Origin: Acidovorax radicis
GTDB lineage: Bacteria > Pseudomonadota > Gammaproteobacteria > Burkholderiales > Burkholderiaceae_C
Assembly (NCBI RefSeq): GCF_020510705.1
Contig: NZ_CP075184.1
Location: forward strand, 3,038,001-3,102,000
DNA length: 64,000 nucleotides
Direction of reading: 5' to 3'
Shown here: positions 41,300-49,877 of the stretch, in pieces
How positions within the stretch are numbered: position 1 is the stretch's first letter
Layout: each line of letters starts with the position of its first letter
Position numbers and translations under genes: made by a program
The notes under the pieces: generated by a model
What the model was told of the DNA's origin: nothing
The model's input: the letters and a program-made list of their open reading frames with translations, nothing else
Database searches by the model: none

Positions 41300-41508
41300 C
41301 ACCAAATTGGGGAATTGCGCGCCGCTGGCCGGGTAGCGCGGGCCAGGCACCGTCGTTCTGCGTTGCCCCGCAAATTGGATGGCCGTCGGAAAGGCTGGGC
41401 AACGAGCGCGACATACCGCCTGCGGCGGCACGGCCTGGAGCGCACAACGCTACAACGTGCCACCGGCAATAGGCGCAGATCATTCCCGCGACGGGAATGA
41501 TCTTTTTT
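41300..41508 (+). ncRNA. candidate small RNA or attenuated leader, plus strand
   Basis: No ORF explains this stretch, yet it ends in a very strong intrinsic terminator (41478-41508). Upstream are a CTGGCC/GGCCAG hairpin (about 41325-41346) and a possible long-range pairing of CCAAATTGGGG (about 41303) with CCCCGCAAATTGG (about 41367). It may be an independent small RNA or the leader of the small gene at 41646. No clear -10 promoter element was found, so the 5' end is a guess. Confidence 0.4.
41478..41508 (+). terminator. strong rho-independent terminator without an upstream gene
   Basis: Perfect 11-base arms GATCATTCCCG and CGGGAATGATC with a three-base loop, then TTTTTT. It works only on the plus strand, where no coding gene lies within the preceding several kilobases. 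Confidence 0.9.
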
Positions 41509-41645
41509 GGTTTGCAATCACGCCCGAGTCGGGCAGACTGGGTGTACTGCAGTCGGCGCTTTGCCACGGTTCGGGCAATGGGGCAGGCCGCGCCTTAAAG
41601 ACAAGGCCCTACGACACACCAACTTTTAAATACGGATGGATCACC

Positions 41646-41852
41646 ATGAGCACCGAACGCAGGGAATCGGCCGACCGCCGCAGCGGCAAAGACCGCCGAG
41701 AGACAGAAGATGGCCCCCCAACCAGCTTTGAGCGGCGGCGCACCGTGGAAGCCCGGCAGCCCGAGTTGACGGAGTTGCACCTCAGCGAGGACGAACTCAA
41801 GGCGTTGGGTTTTGTGGAGGCACACAAACCAGACCCCGCAAAACCTGCTTGA
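41646..41852 (+). CDS. small Arg-rich hypothetical protein
   Basis: A 68-residue protein with a repeated basic/acidic N-terminal pattern (RRESADRRSGKDRRE, then FERRRT) and a C-terminal ELTELHLSEDELKALGF segment likely to be helical. I do not recognise a named family. The frame is supported by a coherent sequence and a bidirectional terminator 45 bases after the stop. It begins 137 bases after the strong terminator at 41478, so it might be subject to attenuation from that leader. Confidence 0.6.
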   Translation: MSTERRESADRRSGKDRRETEDGPPTSFERRRTVEARQPELTELHLSEDELKALGFVEAHKPDPAKPA

Positions 41853-41897
41853 CAGCAGTTGGCCAATGCCTTGCTCCAAGGTGTCGGCCCCATGGAC

Positions 41898-41930
41898 AAA
41901 AAAAAGGGCTGGCGCAAACGCCAACCCCTT
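41898..41930. terminator. bidirectional terminator between the small gene and ompW
   Basis: Stem AAGGGCTGGCG / CGCCAACCCCTT with a CAAA loop. On the minus strand it is followed by eight T, so it mainly serves ompW. Confidence 0.82.
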
Positions 41931-41988
41931 TTCCCCTTGAATAACTCGCTCTACCAATCACGCAGGGGCCTGGTGGGCCCCTGCCCGA

Positions 41989-42579
41989 TCAGAAGCGCCA
42001 GCCCAGACCCACGCCCACCAGAACAGGGTCCACCTTGAAAGTGCCCAACTGCACACCGCCAGCCGACACATCGGTTTTGATGAAGACCTTCTTCACGTCG
42101 AAATTCAGATACAGATTTTTGGCCAGCGGAATATCCACACCAACCTGCAGCGCAGCACCCACGCTGTTGCGATCAATGTCAACACCTGCGGGCAGGTTCA
42201 CGCTTGAGAAACGCGTGTAGTTCAAACCTGCGCCCACGTAGGGCTTAAAACCAGCGGTGTCAAAGTGGTATTGCACCAGCAGCGAAGGCGGCAAATGCTT
42301 GAGGGTGCCGATCGCCGTGCCACCTGCGCTCAGCGTGTGCTTTTGTGGCACCGTGAGAACCAATTCGGCTGCGATGTTCTTGTTGAAAAAATACGTGACG
42401 TCCACTTCGGGGATCGTCTTGTTGTTGATCGACAGCCCCAGTGATGTGCTGTCCTTGTTGGCACTGTCCAGGTGCACCGCGCGTGCGCGGACCATCCAGG
42501 GGCCCTCAGCTTGTTGCGCCAGCACTGCACCCGAGGAACACACACACAAAATTGCTACCGCCAGGAGATTCTTTTTCAT
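41989..42579 (-). CDS. ompW: outer membrane protein OmpW family
   Basis: An eight-stranded outer-membrane barrel of 196 residues. It has a signal peptide (MKKNLLAVAILCVCSSGAVLA) and family segments GPWMVRARAVHLD, IPEVDVTYFFNKNIAAELVL, KHLPPSLLVQYHF and FKPYVGAGLNYT, ending with the aromatic WRF needed for barrel insertion. OmpW proteins pass small hydrophobic molecules. The frame runs to 42624, but the ATG at 42579 begins the signal peptide. A partial FNR box lies about 80 bases upstream (42652-42665), consistent with oxygen-linked expression known for ompW in other bacteria. Confidence 0.92.
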   Translation of the reverse strand: MKKNLLAVAILCVCSSGAVLAQQAEGPWMVRARAVHLDSANKDSTSLGLSINNKTIPEVDVTYFFNKNIAAELVLTVPQKHTLSAGGTAIGTLKHLPPSLLVQYHFDTAGFKPYVGAGLNYTRFSSVNLPAGVDIDRNSVGAALQVGVDIPLAKNLYLNFDVKKVFIKTDVSAGGVQLGTFKVDPVLVGVGLGWRF

Positions 42580-42651
42580 ATTGATTTCGCATCGGTTGGA
42601 CGGGGACGACCCCCGTGCATGCATTGAACCGCTGCGCCCTCCCGGGGGCCT

Positions 42652-42665
42652 TGCCTTAAGTCAAA
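42652..42665 (-). promoter_or_regulatory. FNR/DNR-like site upstream of ompW
   Basis: On the minus strand TTGAC-TTAA-GGCAA matches 7 of 10 positions of TTGAT-N4-ATCAA. A TTCAAT hexamer (4 of 6 to TATAAT) lies 33 bases downstream centre to centre, near the class II spacing of 32. Confidence 0.45.
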
Positions 42666-42702
42666 CCTCCGTACTTACCCTTGGCTCCGGGTATGACATA
42701 TA

Positions 42703-43701
42703 TCAAGGTGCCAACGACTTGCCACGGATGCGCTGCACCAGCTTGACACCCACCAGCACCAAGCCACCAGCAACGATACCCACCACGGCGTTCAGGAGAT
42801 TTGGCACAAGCACGCTCACCAGCGATGCCCAAAACCCGGAAACCACCTGCGCAGCAGCGGCACCAGCGCCCTCCACCAGATGGTGAAGGGCCGGTATGCC
42901 ATGCACCAAAATTCCGCCCCCAACGAGGAACATCGCGGCCGTGCCAGCAATCGACAAGGCCTTCATCAGCCAAGGGGCTGCCCGCAGGATGCCTTCCCCC
43001 ACCGTGCGGGCTGCACGGCTGCTTTTGTTGATGAGCCACAAGCCCAGGTCGTCGAGCTTGACGATGCCGGCTACCAGGCCATACACACCCAAGGTCATGA
43101 TGATCGCGATACCCGACAGCACCGCCACTTGCTCGGCAAAGGATGCATCGGCCACCGTGCCCAAGGTGATGGCAATGATTTCTGCCGACAGGATGAAGTC
43201 GGTGCGCACCGCGCCCTTGACCTTGTCTTTCTCGAAGGCCACCAAATCCACCGCCGGGTTGGCATTGGCCTTGGCATGGCTTTCGTGCTCGGCGGCGACT
43301 TCATGCTCTGCATGCAGCAGTTTGTGCGCCACTTTTTCAAAGCCTTCAAAACACAGAAAGGCACCACCGATCATCAGCAAAGGCGTCACGCCCCAGGGCG
43401 CAAAGGCACTGATCAACAGCGCGGCGGGGACCAGAATGGCTTTGTTGAGGAGCGACCCCTTTGCCACCGCCCACACCACGGGTATTTCGCGTTCAGCGCG
43501 TACGCCCGTCACTTGCTGGGCATTGAGTGCGAGGTCGTCACCCAGAACCCCGGCTGTTTTCTGGGCGGCCACCTTGGTCATCACCGAGACATCATCAGCC
43601 ATGGCGACACTCTTTTTGGCGGCCACCTTGGTCATCAAAGCCACATCGTCCAAGATGGTTGCGATATCGTCCAACAGGGCAAGCAAGCTGCCAGCAGCCA
43701 T
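42703..43701 (-). CDS. DUF808 (YedI-like) membrane protein
   Basis: A 332-residue inner-membrane protein. The N-terminus [20 protein letters not shown] with two more VAAKK/VAAQK repeats is the hallmark of DUF808 proteins such as E. coli YedI. Several membrane helices follow ([69 protein letters not shown]). Function unknown. AGGAACC precedes the ATG. It is upstream of ompW on the same strand with a 123-base gap. Confidence 0.88.
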   Translation of the reverse strand: MAAGSLLALLDDIATILDDVALMTKVAAKKSVAMADDVSVMTKVAAQKTAGVLGDDLALNAQQVTGVRAEREIPVVWAVAKGSLLNKAILVPAALLISAFAPWGVTPLLMIGGAFLCFEGFEKVAHKLLHAEHEVAAEHESHAKANANPAVDLVAFEKDKVKGAVRTDFILSAEIIAITLGTVADASFAEQVAVLSGIAIIMTLGVYGLVAGIVKLDDLGLWLINKSSRAARTVGEGILRAAPWLMKALSIAGTAAMFLVGGGILVHGIPALHHLVEGAGAAAAQVVSGFWASLVSVLVPNLLNAVVGIVAGGLVLVGVKLVQRIRGKSLAP

Positions 43702-43879
43702 GGGCGGGTTCCTTTTTAGAAGAGGGAGAAAGTGGGGCAGACGATGGCGGCGAGAGCGCCTTTGAGCGCTGGACTATAGCAACGCCTGCAACCTCGACAG
43801 CGTAGGTCAAAACCTCTGCTGTTTATAGGCCCCGGATCTTGCGCGTTGCCGTCACCCGCCACACAGGGGGCGAAGGGCG

Positions 43880-44665
43880 GTGCGCAACACGAAGACCAGG
43901 GGGCGCATACTTGCGCCCTCACCCACTATCGCGCAGACCTTTGAGAGTTCGCTCTTGCAGGGACTTGACGCCCAGGCCATGCCCGGCTATCTGACCAAGC
44001 AAGAAGACATCTCCATCGTTGGCGCCGCCGACCTGATCATCCGCTCTCTGCTAGACAAGCAGCAGTTCTCTGACCCCCAAGGGATCGCCGAAGCGCTGGG
44101 CATTTCGTCTGCCGCCTGGCCGCTGTTCGGGCTGCTGTGGCCGTCCGGAGCCCAGCTGGCCACCCGCATGGCAACCCGTCCGTTGCAGGCAGGTGAGCGG
44201 GTTCTGGAGATTGGCTGCGGGTTGGGGCTGGCGAGCTTGGTATGCCATCGCCGCGGAATGGACATCACCGCCAGCGACTGCCACCCGCTGGCCCCGGATT
44301 TTCTGCTGGAAAACCTGCGCCTGAATGGCTTGCCGCCCCTCAAATACCGCACCGGCCAATGGGGGGCAGACGCAGCACTGCCAGCAGGTGCGGTGCAAGG
44401 CGAATTCGATCTCATCATGGGCAGCGACGTGCTGTATGAACGCGATGCCCGTGCGTCACTGGCCACCTTTCTGGACCGCCATGCCGGTAGCGGCGCTCAG
44501 ATATGGATCGTGGACCCCAACCGGGGCAACCGCTCCACCTTTCACAAACAGATGGCGGTACACCGGTTCGAGGTGATCGAAGAACGCCTGGACCACCCTG
44601 CACTCGACAACAGGCCCGCCTACAAGGGCCGCCTGCTGGTGTACCAGCGCCCGGTGCTCAATTGA
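43880..44665 (+). CDS. class I SAM-dependent methyltransferase
   Basis: A 261-residue soluble methyltransferase. The SAM-binding loop is VLEIGCGLGLASLV (motif I, about residue 108), with DITASDCHP as motif II and FDLIMGSDVLYE as the catalytic-strand motif. The latter two are typical of the METTL21/nicotinamide N-methyltransferase-like group that methylates protein Lys or small amines. An N-terminal helical part precedes it. The substrate is unknown. Divergent from the DUF808 gene and convergent with purL. Confidence 0.82.
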   Translation: MRNTKTRGRILAPSPTIAQTFESSLLQGLDAQAMPGYLTKQEDISIVGAADLIIRSLLDKQQFSDPQGIAEALGISSAAWPLFGLLWPSGAQLATRMATRPLQAGERVLEIGCGLGLASLVCHRRGMDITASDCHPLAPDFLLENLRLNGLPPLKYRTGQWGADAALPAGAVQGEFDLIMGSDVLYERDARASLATFLDRHAGSGAQIWIVDPNRGNRSTFHKQMAVHRFEVIEERLDHPALDNRPAYKGRLLVYQRPVLN

Positions 44666-44698
44666 GTACCTCAAAAGGTCCGACGCGCTCCAAAAGCA

Positions 44699-44729
44699 AA
44701 AAAGCCAGGCCACAACGGCCCAGCTTTTT
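44699..44729. terminator. bidirectional terminator between the methyltransferase gene and purL
   Basis: AAAAAGC / GCTTTTT outer stem with GGCC / GGCC inner pairing and a five-base loop; poly-A on the left and poly-T on the right let it stop both converging transcripts. Confidence 0.8.
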
Positions 44730-44771
44730 CAAAGTGCGCTGACCACCCGCGGGCGGTGGGTCAGGCGCCGA

Positions 44772-47700
44772 TCAACCCACCCACTTGCGGGCGTTGCGCC
44801 AGATGCGCATCCAGGCGCTGTACTCGGCCTTGTCCTCGCTGGTCCAGCTCATCTGCACGTTGCGGAACACGCGCTCGGGGTGCGGCATCATGGCCGTGAA
44901 GCGGCCGTCGGCCGTGGTCACCGCCGTGAGGCCGCCCGCGCTGCCGTTGGGGTTGAACGGATACTGCTCGGTAGCGCGGCCGTGGTTGTCCACGTAGCGC
45001 ATGGCGGCAATCGCCTTATCGGCATTGCCCCGGTACTTGAAGTTCGTGTAGCCCTCGCCGTGCGCCACGGCAATCGGCAGGCGGCTGCCCGCCATGCCTT
45101 GCAGGAACAGGCTGGGGGATTCGAGCACTTCCACCAACGACAGGCGGGCCTCGAAGCGCTCGCTCTGGTTGGTGGTGAAGCGCGGCCAGTCTTGCGCGCC
45201 GGGGATGATGTCGGCCAGCTCGGCAAACATCTGGCAGCCATTGCAAACGCCCAGACCGAACGTGTCCGCGCGGCCAAAGAAGCCCTGGAACTGTGCGGCC
45301 AGCACGGGGTTGAAGGTGATGGAGCGTGCCCAGCCGATGCCTGCGCCCAGCGTGTCGCCATAGCTGAAGCCACCGCAGGCGACCACGCCCTTGAAGTCTT
45401 CGAGCTTGACGCGGCCGGTCTGCAGGTCGGTCATGTGCACGTCATACGCCTCGAAGCCCGCTTCGGTGAAGGCGTAGGCCATTTCGATGTGCGAGTTCAC
45501 ACCCTGCTCGCGCAGGATGGCGACCTTGGGTTTGGCAAGGTTCAAGAACGGCGCGGCCACGTTGTCCTTGGCATCGAAGGTGAGGTGCACATGCATGCCG
45601 GGGTCCGTCGGCTCGCCCGCTGCGGCATGTTCGGCATCGGCATTGGCAGGGTTGTCGCGCTGCTGACAGATCTTCCAGCTCACCGCGTCCCACACCTGGT
45701 GCAGGTCGGCCAACGGGGCGCTGAACACGGCCTTGGCATCGCGCCAGACCTGCAGCTCGCCCTTGCCAGCATCGATCGTGGATGACACAGGGCGCGTCTT
45801 GCCCACGAAGTGACTGAACCGGGACAGGCCGTGCTCGCGCAGCACCTGCATCACATCGTTGCGCTCTGCCGTGCGCACCTGCAGCACCACGCCCAGTTCT
45901 TCGTTAAACAGGGCCTTGAGGGTGAGTTCTTCGCGGCGGGCGCTGACCTGTTGCGCCCAATTCTTGGCGTCACCGGTTTCCATACGGCTGTCACTGATGC
46001 CATCGCCTTCGGTGACCAGCATGTCCACATTCAGCGCCACGCCCACATGGCCCGCAAAGGCCATCTCTGCAGCCGCCGCCAACAGGCCGCCATCGCTGCG
46101 GTCGTGGTACGCCAGGATCTGGCCCTTGGCGCGCAGTGCGTTCACGGCGTTCACGAGGTTGACCAAATCCTTTGGATCATCCACATCGGGCACCACATCG
46201 CCGCTTTGCTCCAGCGTCTGGCCCAGGATGCTGCCGCCCATGCGGTTCTTTCCATGCCCCAAGTCGATCAGCACCAGCGTGGTGTCGGCCTCGGTAGCGT
46301 CGAGCTGGGGCGTGAGCGTGCCGCGCACGTCGGCAAGCGATGCAAACGCGCTCACGATCAGGCTGACGGGCGAGGTGACCTTCTTCTTGTCAGCGCCTTC
46401 GCTCCACTGCGTGCGCATGGACAGCGAATCCTTGCCCACCGGAATGCTGATGCCCAGGGCAGGACACAGCTCCATGCCCACGGCCTTCACGGTTTCATAC
46501 AACGCAGCGTCTTCGCCAGGCTCGCCACAGGCGGCCATCCAGTTGGCCGACAGCTTCACACGCGGCAGTTCGATGGGCGCAGCCAGCAGGTTGGTGATGG
46601 CCTCGGCCACCGCCATGCGGCCCGAGGCTGGCGCGTTGATGGCGGCCAGCGGCGTGCGTTCGCCCATGCTCATGGCTTCACCCGCAAAGCCCTTGTAGTC
46701 GGCCAGCGTCACGGCGCAATCGGCCACGGGCACTTGCCAGGGGCCGACCATCTGGTCGCGGTGGCTCAAGCCGCCCACCGTGCGGTCGCCAATGGTGATG
46801 AGGAAGCGCTTGGACGCCACCGTGGGGTGGGCCAGCACGTCGATGACAGCCTTTTGCAGCGGCACGCCCGTCAAGTCCATCGGTGCGAATTCTCGCGCCA
46901 CAGTCTTCACGTCGCGGTGCATCTTGGGCGGCTTGCCCAAGAGCACGTTCATGGGCATGTCCACGGGCAGCTTCTGGTCTTCGGCCGTGGCGGCGGGGTC
47001 GTGCAGCACCAGTTGGCGCTCTTCGGTGGCGGTGCCGATCACGGCAAACGGGCAGCGCTCGCGTTCGCAGAAGGCTTTGAACTGCTCCAGCGATTCAGGG
47101 GCAATGGCCAGCACGTAACGCTCTTGCGATTCGTTGGACCAGATTTCCTTGGGCGCCATGCCCGATTCTTCGAGCTGCACCGCGCGCAGGTCAAAGCGTG
47201 CGCCACGACCTGCGTCGTTGGTCAGCTCGGGGAAGGCGTTGGACAAACCGCCTGCGCCCACGTCGTGGATGGCCAGGATGGGGTTGGCCGCGCCCTGCGC
47301 CCAGCAGTGGTTGATGACCTCTTGCGCACGGCGCTCGATCTCGGGGTTGCCACGCTGCACCGAGTCAAAGTCCAGCTCGGCCGCATTGGTGCCAGTGGCC
47401 ATGGAGCTGGCGGCGCTGCCGCCCATGCCGATGCGCATGCCGGGGCCACCCAGCTGGATGAGCAACGAGCCTGCGGGGAATTCGATCTTCTTCGTCAGCT
47501 CGGCATCGATCACGCCCACGCCGCCCGCAATCATGATGGGCTTGTGGTAGCCGCGCTGCACGCCGCCGACGCTCTGTTCGTATTCGCGGAAGTAGCCGTT
47601 CAGATTAGGCCGGCCGAATTCGTTGTTGAACGCCGCGCCGCCCAGGGGGCCTTCGACCATGATCTGCAGCGGGCTGGCAATGTGCTCGGGCTTGCCCACG

Positions 47701-48791
47701 GTGCTGCCCCAGAGCTTGGACACCGTGAAGCCCGTCAGGCCCGCCTTGGGCTTGGAGCCCCGGCCGGTGGCGCCTTCGTCGCGGATCTCGCCACCGGCGC
47801 CGGTGGACGCACCGGGGAACGGCGAGATGGCTGTGGGGTGGTTGTGGGTTTCCACCTTCATCAGCACATGCTGGGTGACGCTACTTTTTTGATAGCTACT
47901 AGCGCTTAATGGATAAGCACTAGAGGCCATTTTGGCCACGAAACGCTCGACCTGATGGCCTTCCATCACGGAGGCGTTGTCCGAATACGCAATCACCGTG
48001 TGCTGGGGCGCCAGCTGGTGCGTGTTGCGGATCATGCCGAACAGGCTCTTGTCCTGCGCCACGCCGTCGATGGTGAACTCGGCGTTAAAGATTTTGTGGC
48101 GGCAGTGCTCGCTGTTGGCCTGCGCGAACATCATCAGCTCCACATCGGTGGGGTTGCGCGCAAGGCCCGCGAAGGCGGTCACGAGGTAATCGATTTCGTC
48201 GTCGGCCAGTGCCAAACCGAAGCGGGTGTTGGCGGCTTCGAGCGCCCTCCTGCCTTGTTCGGGGCCACCAGCCAGCACATCTACATGCTCCATGGGCGCG
48301 GGCTGCAGTTCGGTGAACAGGCCGGCGGCGGCACTGCGGTCGGCCACCACGGATTCGGTCATGCGGTCGTGCAACAAGGCCGCCACCTGGGCCCATTGCT
48401 CGGCGGTCAGCTCGGGGGTCTTGCCCAGCAGGCCCGATTTGAGGCTGATGCGGTATTCGGTAATGCGCTCCACCCGGCGAATCGCAATGCCGCAGTTGCG
48501 GGCGATGTCGGTGGCCTTGGAGGCCCAGGGCGAGAGCGTGCCCAGGCGCGGCGTGACGATGAGCACGGCACCCTCTTCGGGACCCGCATAGGGGTCGCCG
48601 TAGGTCAGCAGCGCCGCCAGGCGTTCTTGTTCCGCCGCAGTGGGGGACGCGTCGGTCGCCACCAGATGCACAAAGCGCGCTGCAATGCCACTGATCTTGG
48701 GGTGAATGGCCTCCAGGGCGGGTTGAAGTTGCTGGGCGCGGAAGGTGCTGAGGGCGTTGCCGCCCGCCAGCGTGGTCATGTGCAAGGTCAC
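44772..48791 (-). CDS. purL: phosphoribosylformylglycinamidine synthase
   Basis: Single-chain PurL of 1339 residues that converts FGAR to FGAM with ATP and glutamine in purine synthesis. Domains in order: N-terminal domain and linker, two AIRS-like halves with [18 protein letters not shown] and RGSKPKAGL, and a C-terminal glutaminase with the Cys nucleophile in [10 protein letters not shown] and His/Glu in MMPHPERVF. The frame is open to 48899. I choose the GTG at 48791, giving [15 protein letters not shown] like related proteins; the ATG at 48779 is the alternative. Residues near 287-300 ([14 protein letters not shown]) are encoded by an in-frame copy of the genomic palindromic repeat. Confidence 0.96.
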   Translation of the reverse strand: MTLHMTTLAGGNALSTFRAQQLQPALEAIHPKISGIAARFVHLVATDASPTAAEQERLAALLTYGDPYAGPEEGAVLIVTPRLGTLSPWASKATDIARNCGIAIRRVERITEYRISLKSGLLGKTPELTAEQWAQVAALLHDRMTESVVADRSAAAGLFTELQPAPMEHVDVLAGGPEQGRRALEAANTRFGLALADDEIDYLVTAFAGLARNPTDVELMMFAQANSEHCRHKIFNAEFTIDGVAQDKSLFGMIRNTHQLAPQHTVIAYSDNASVMEGHQVERFVAKMASSAYPLSASSYQKSSVTQHVLMKVETHNHPTAISPFPGASTGAGGEIRDEGATGRGSKPKAGLTGFTVSKLWGSTVGKPEHIASPLQIMVEGPLGGAAFNNEFGRPNLNGYFREYEQSVGGVQRGYHKPIMIAGGVGVIDAELTKKIEFPAGSLLIQLGGPGMRIGMGGSAASSMATGTNAAELDFDSVQRGNPEIERRAQEVINHCWAQGAANPILAIHDVGAGGLSNAFPELTNDAGRGARFDLRAVQLEESGMAPKEIWSNESQERYVLAIAPESLEQFKAFCERERCPFAVIGTATEERQLVLHDPAATAEDQKLPVDMPMNVLLGKPPKMHRDVKTVAREFAPMDLTGVPLQKAVIDVLAHPTVASKRFLITIGDRTVGGLSHRDQMVGPWQVPVADCAVTLADYKGFAGEAMSMGERTPLAAINAPASGRMAVAEAITNLLAAPIELPRVKLSANWMAACGEPGEDAALYETVKAVGMELCPALGISIPVGKDSLSMRTQWSEGADKKKVTSPVSLIVSAFASLADVRGTLTPQLDATEADTTLVLIDLGHGKNRMGGSILGQTLEQSGDVVPDVDDPKDLVNLVNAVNALRAKGQILAYHDRSDGGLLAAAAEMAFAGHVGVALNVDMLVTEGDGISDSRMETGDAKNWAQQVSARREELTLKALFNEELGVVLQVRTAERNDVMQVLREHGLSRFSHFVGKTRPVSSTIDAGKGELQVWRDAKAVFSAPLADLHQVWDAVSWKICQQRDNPANADAEHAAAGEPTDPGMHVHLTFDAKDNVAAPFLNLAKPKVAILREQGVNSHIEMAYAFTEAGFEAYDVHMTDLQTGRVKLEDFKGVVACGGFSYGDTLGAGIGWARSITFNPVLAAQFQGFFGRADTFGLGVCNGCQMFAELADIIPGAQDWPRFTTNQSERFEARLSLVEVLESPSLFLQGMAGSRLPIAVAHGEGYTNFKYRGNADKAIAAMRYVDNHGRATEQYPFNPNGSAGGLTAVTTADGRFTAMMPHPERVFRNVQMSWTSEDKAEYSAWMRIWRNARKWVG
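47892..47933 (+). repeat. small palindromic repeat, copy D, inside purL
   Basis: Begins ATAGCTACTAGCGCTTAAT and ends AGCACTAGAGGCCATTTT; 42 bases, exactly 14 codons. It is read in frame on the minus strand by purL, just before the conserved KVETHNHP segment. Confidence 0.8.
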
Positions 48792-48940
48792 GGTAGCGGC
48801 CTGTTGGGGGTGTGAGGGGAACGTTGGTGGTGCCGACCCGAGGTCCAGGCCGGTGGGCCTGAGCGGGTGGGCAGCCCGGCATTTTACCGGGCAGATCATG
48901 GCGGCCTGCAGCCTGCGGGATGCGATGGGATAATTGGCGC

Positions 48941-49756
48941 ATGAGCATCACCATCAAAAGCGCTGAGGACATTGCCGGCATGCGCATCGCGTGCCGACTG
49001 GCATCTGAAGTGCTGGATTACATCGCACCCCACATCAAACCGGGGATCACCACCAAAGAAATAGACCGCCTGGGCGCCGAATGCATGGCCCAGCAGGGCA
49101 CTATCTCGGCCACCGTGGGCTACCAGCCACCCGGCTACCCGCCCTACCCGGCCTCGCTGTGCACATCGGTCAACCATGTCGTGTGCCACGGCATCCCCAA
49201 TGACAAGCCCCTGAAAAAAGGCGACATCGTCAACGTGGACGTGACCGTGATCACCAAGGACGGCTGGTACGGCGACAACAGCCGCATGTACCTGATCGGG
49301 GAATGCTCCATTGCGGCCAAGCGCCTGTCGGCCCTGACGTTTGAGGCGATGTGGCACGGCATCATGCAGGTCAAGCCAGGCGCCCACTTTGGGGACATTG
49401 GCCACGCGATCCAGAAGTTTGCCGAAGGCCAGGGGTTTTCCATCGTGCGCGAGTTCTGCGGCCATGGCATTGGCCAGAAATTTCACGAAGAGCCCCAGGT
49501 GTTGCACTACGGGCGCCCCGGCACGCTCGAAGAGCTGCGGCCCGGCATGGTCTTCACCATTGAACCCATGATCAACGCGGGCCGCCGCGAGGTCAAGGAG
49601 TTCGGCAACGACGGCTGGACCATCGTGACCAAGGACCACAACCTGTCGGCTCAGTGGGAACACACCGTGCTGGTGACTGAAACCGGTTATGACGTCATGA
49701 CGCTATCGGCAGGTTCGCCGCCATTGCCCGCCTTTGTGACGGCCACGAGCACGTGA
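48941..49756 (+). CDS. map: methionine aminopeptidase type I
   Basis: Removes the initiator methionine from new proteins; 271 residues. The five metal ligands are visible in [19 protein letters not shown] (two Asp), [15 protein letters not shown] (His) and FTIEPMI / EHTVLVTE (two Glu). The start [17 protein letters not shown] is standard. A GATAAT hexamer sits only eight bases before the ATG at 48941, so the transcript may be leaderless or start further upstream. It is divergent from purL across a 149-base gap, and glnD follows 121 bases later. Confidence 0.95.
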   Translation: MSITIKSAEDIAGMRIACRLASEVLDYIAPHIKPGITTKEIDRLGAECMAQQGTISATVGYQPPGYPPYPASLCTSVNHVVCHGIPNDKPLKKGDIVNVDVTVITKDGWYGDNSRMYLIGECSIAAKRLSALTFEAMWHGIMQVKPGAHFGDIGHAIQKFAEGQGFSIVREFCGHGIGQKFHEEPQVLHYGRPGTLEELRPGMVFTIEPMINAGRREVKEFGNDGWTIVTKDHNLSAQWEHTVLVTETGYDVMTLSAGSPPLPAFVTATST

Positions 49757-49877
49757 TCGCCTGACCTCTGCGCGCAAAGTGACATCCGCGACGTCGGCCC
49801 GATAAACCAATCACCACCGGCTCGCACGACTTTTGCATGGCATTTTTCATGGCCCATAACCAAAGCGCACCACGACC

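Noticed and set aside
45810..47909. 699-residue open frame on the plus strand
   Set aside because: Antisense to purL in a high-GC region; composition (His/Gln/Arg/Val-rich, no recognisable domain) is that of a reverse-strand shadow.
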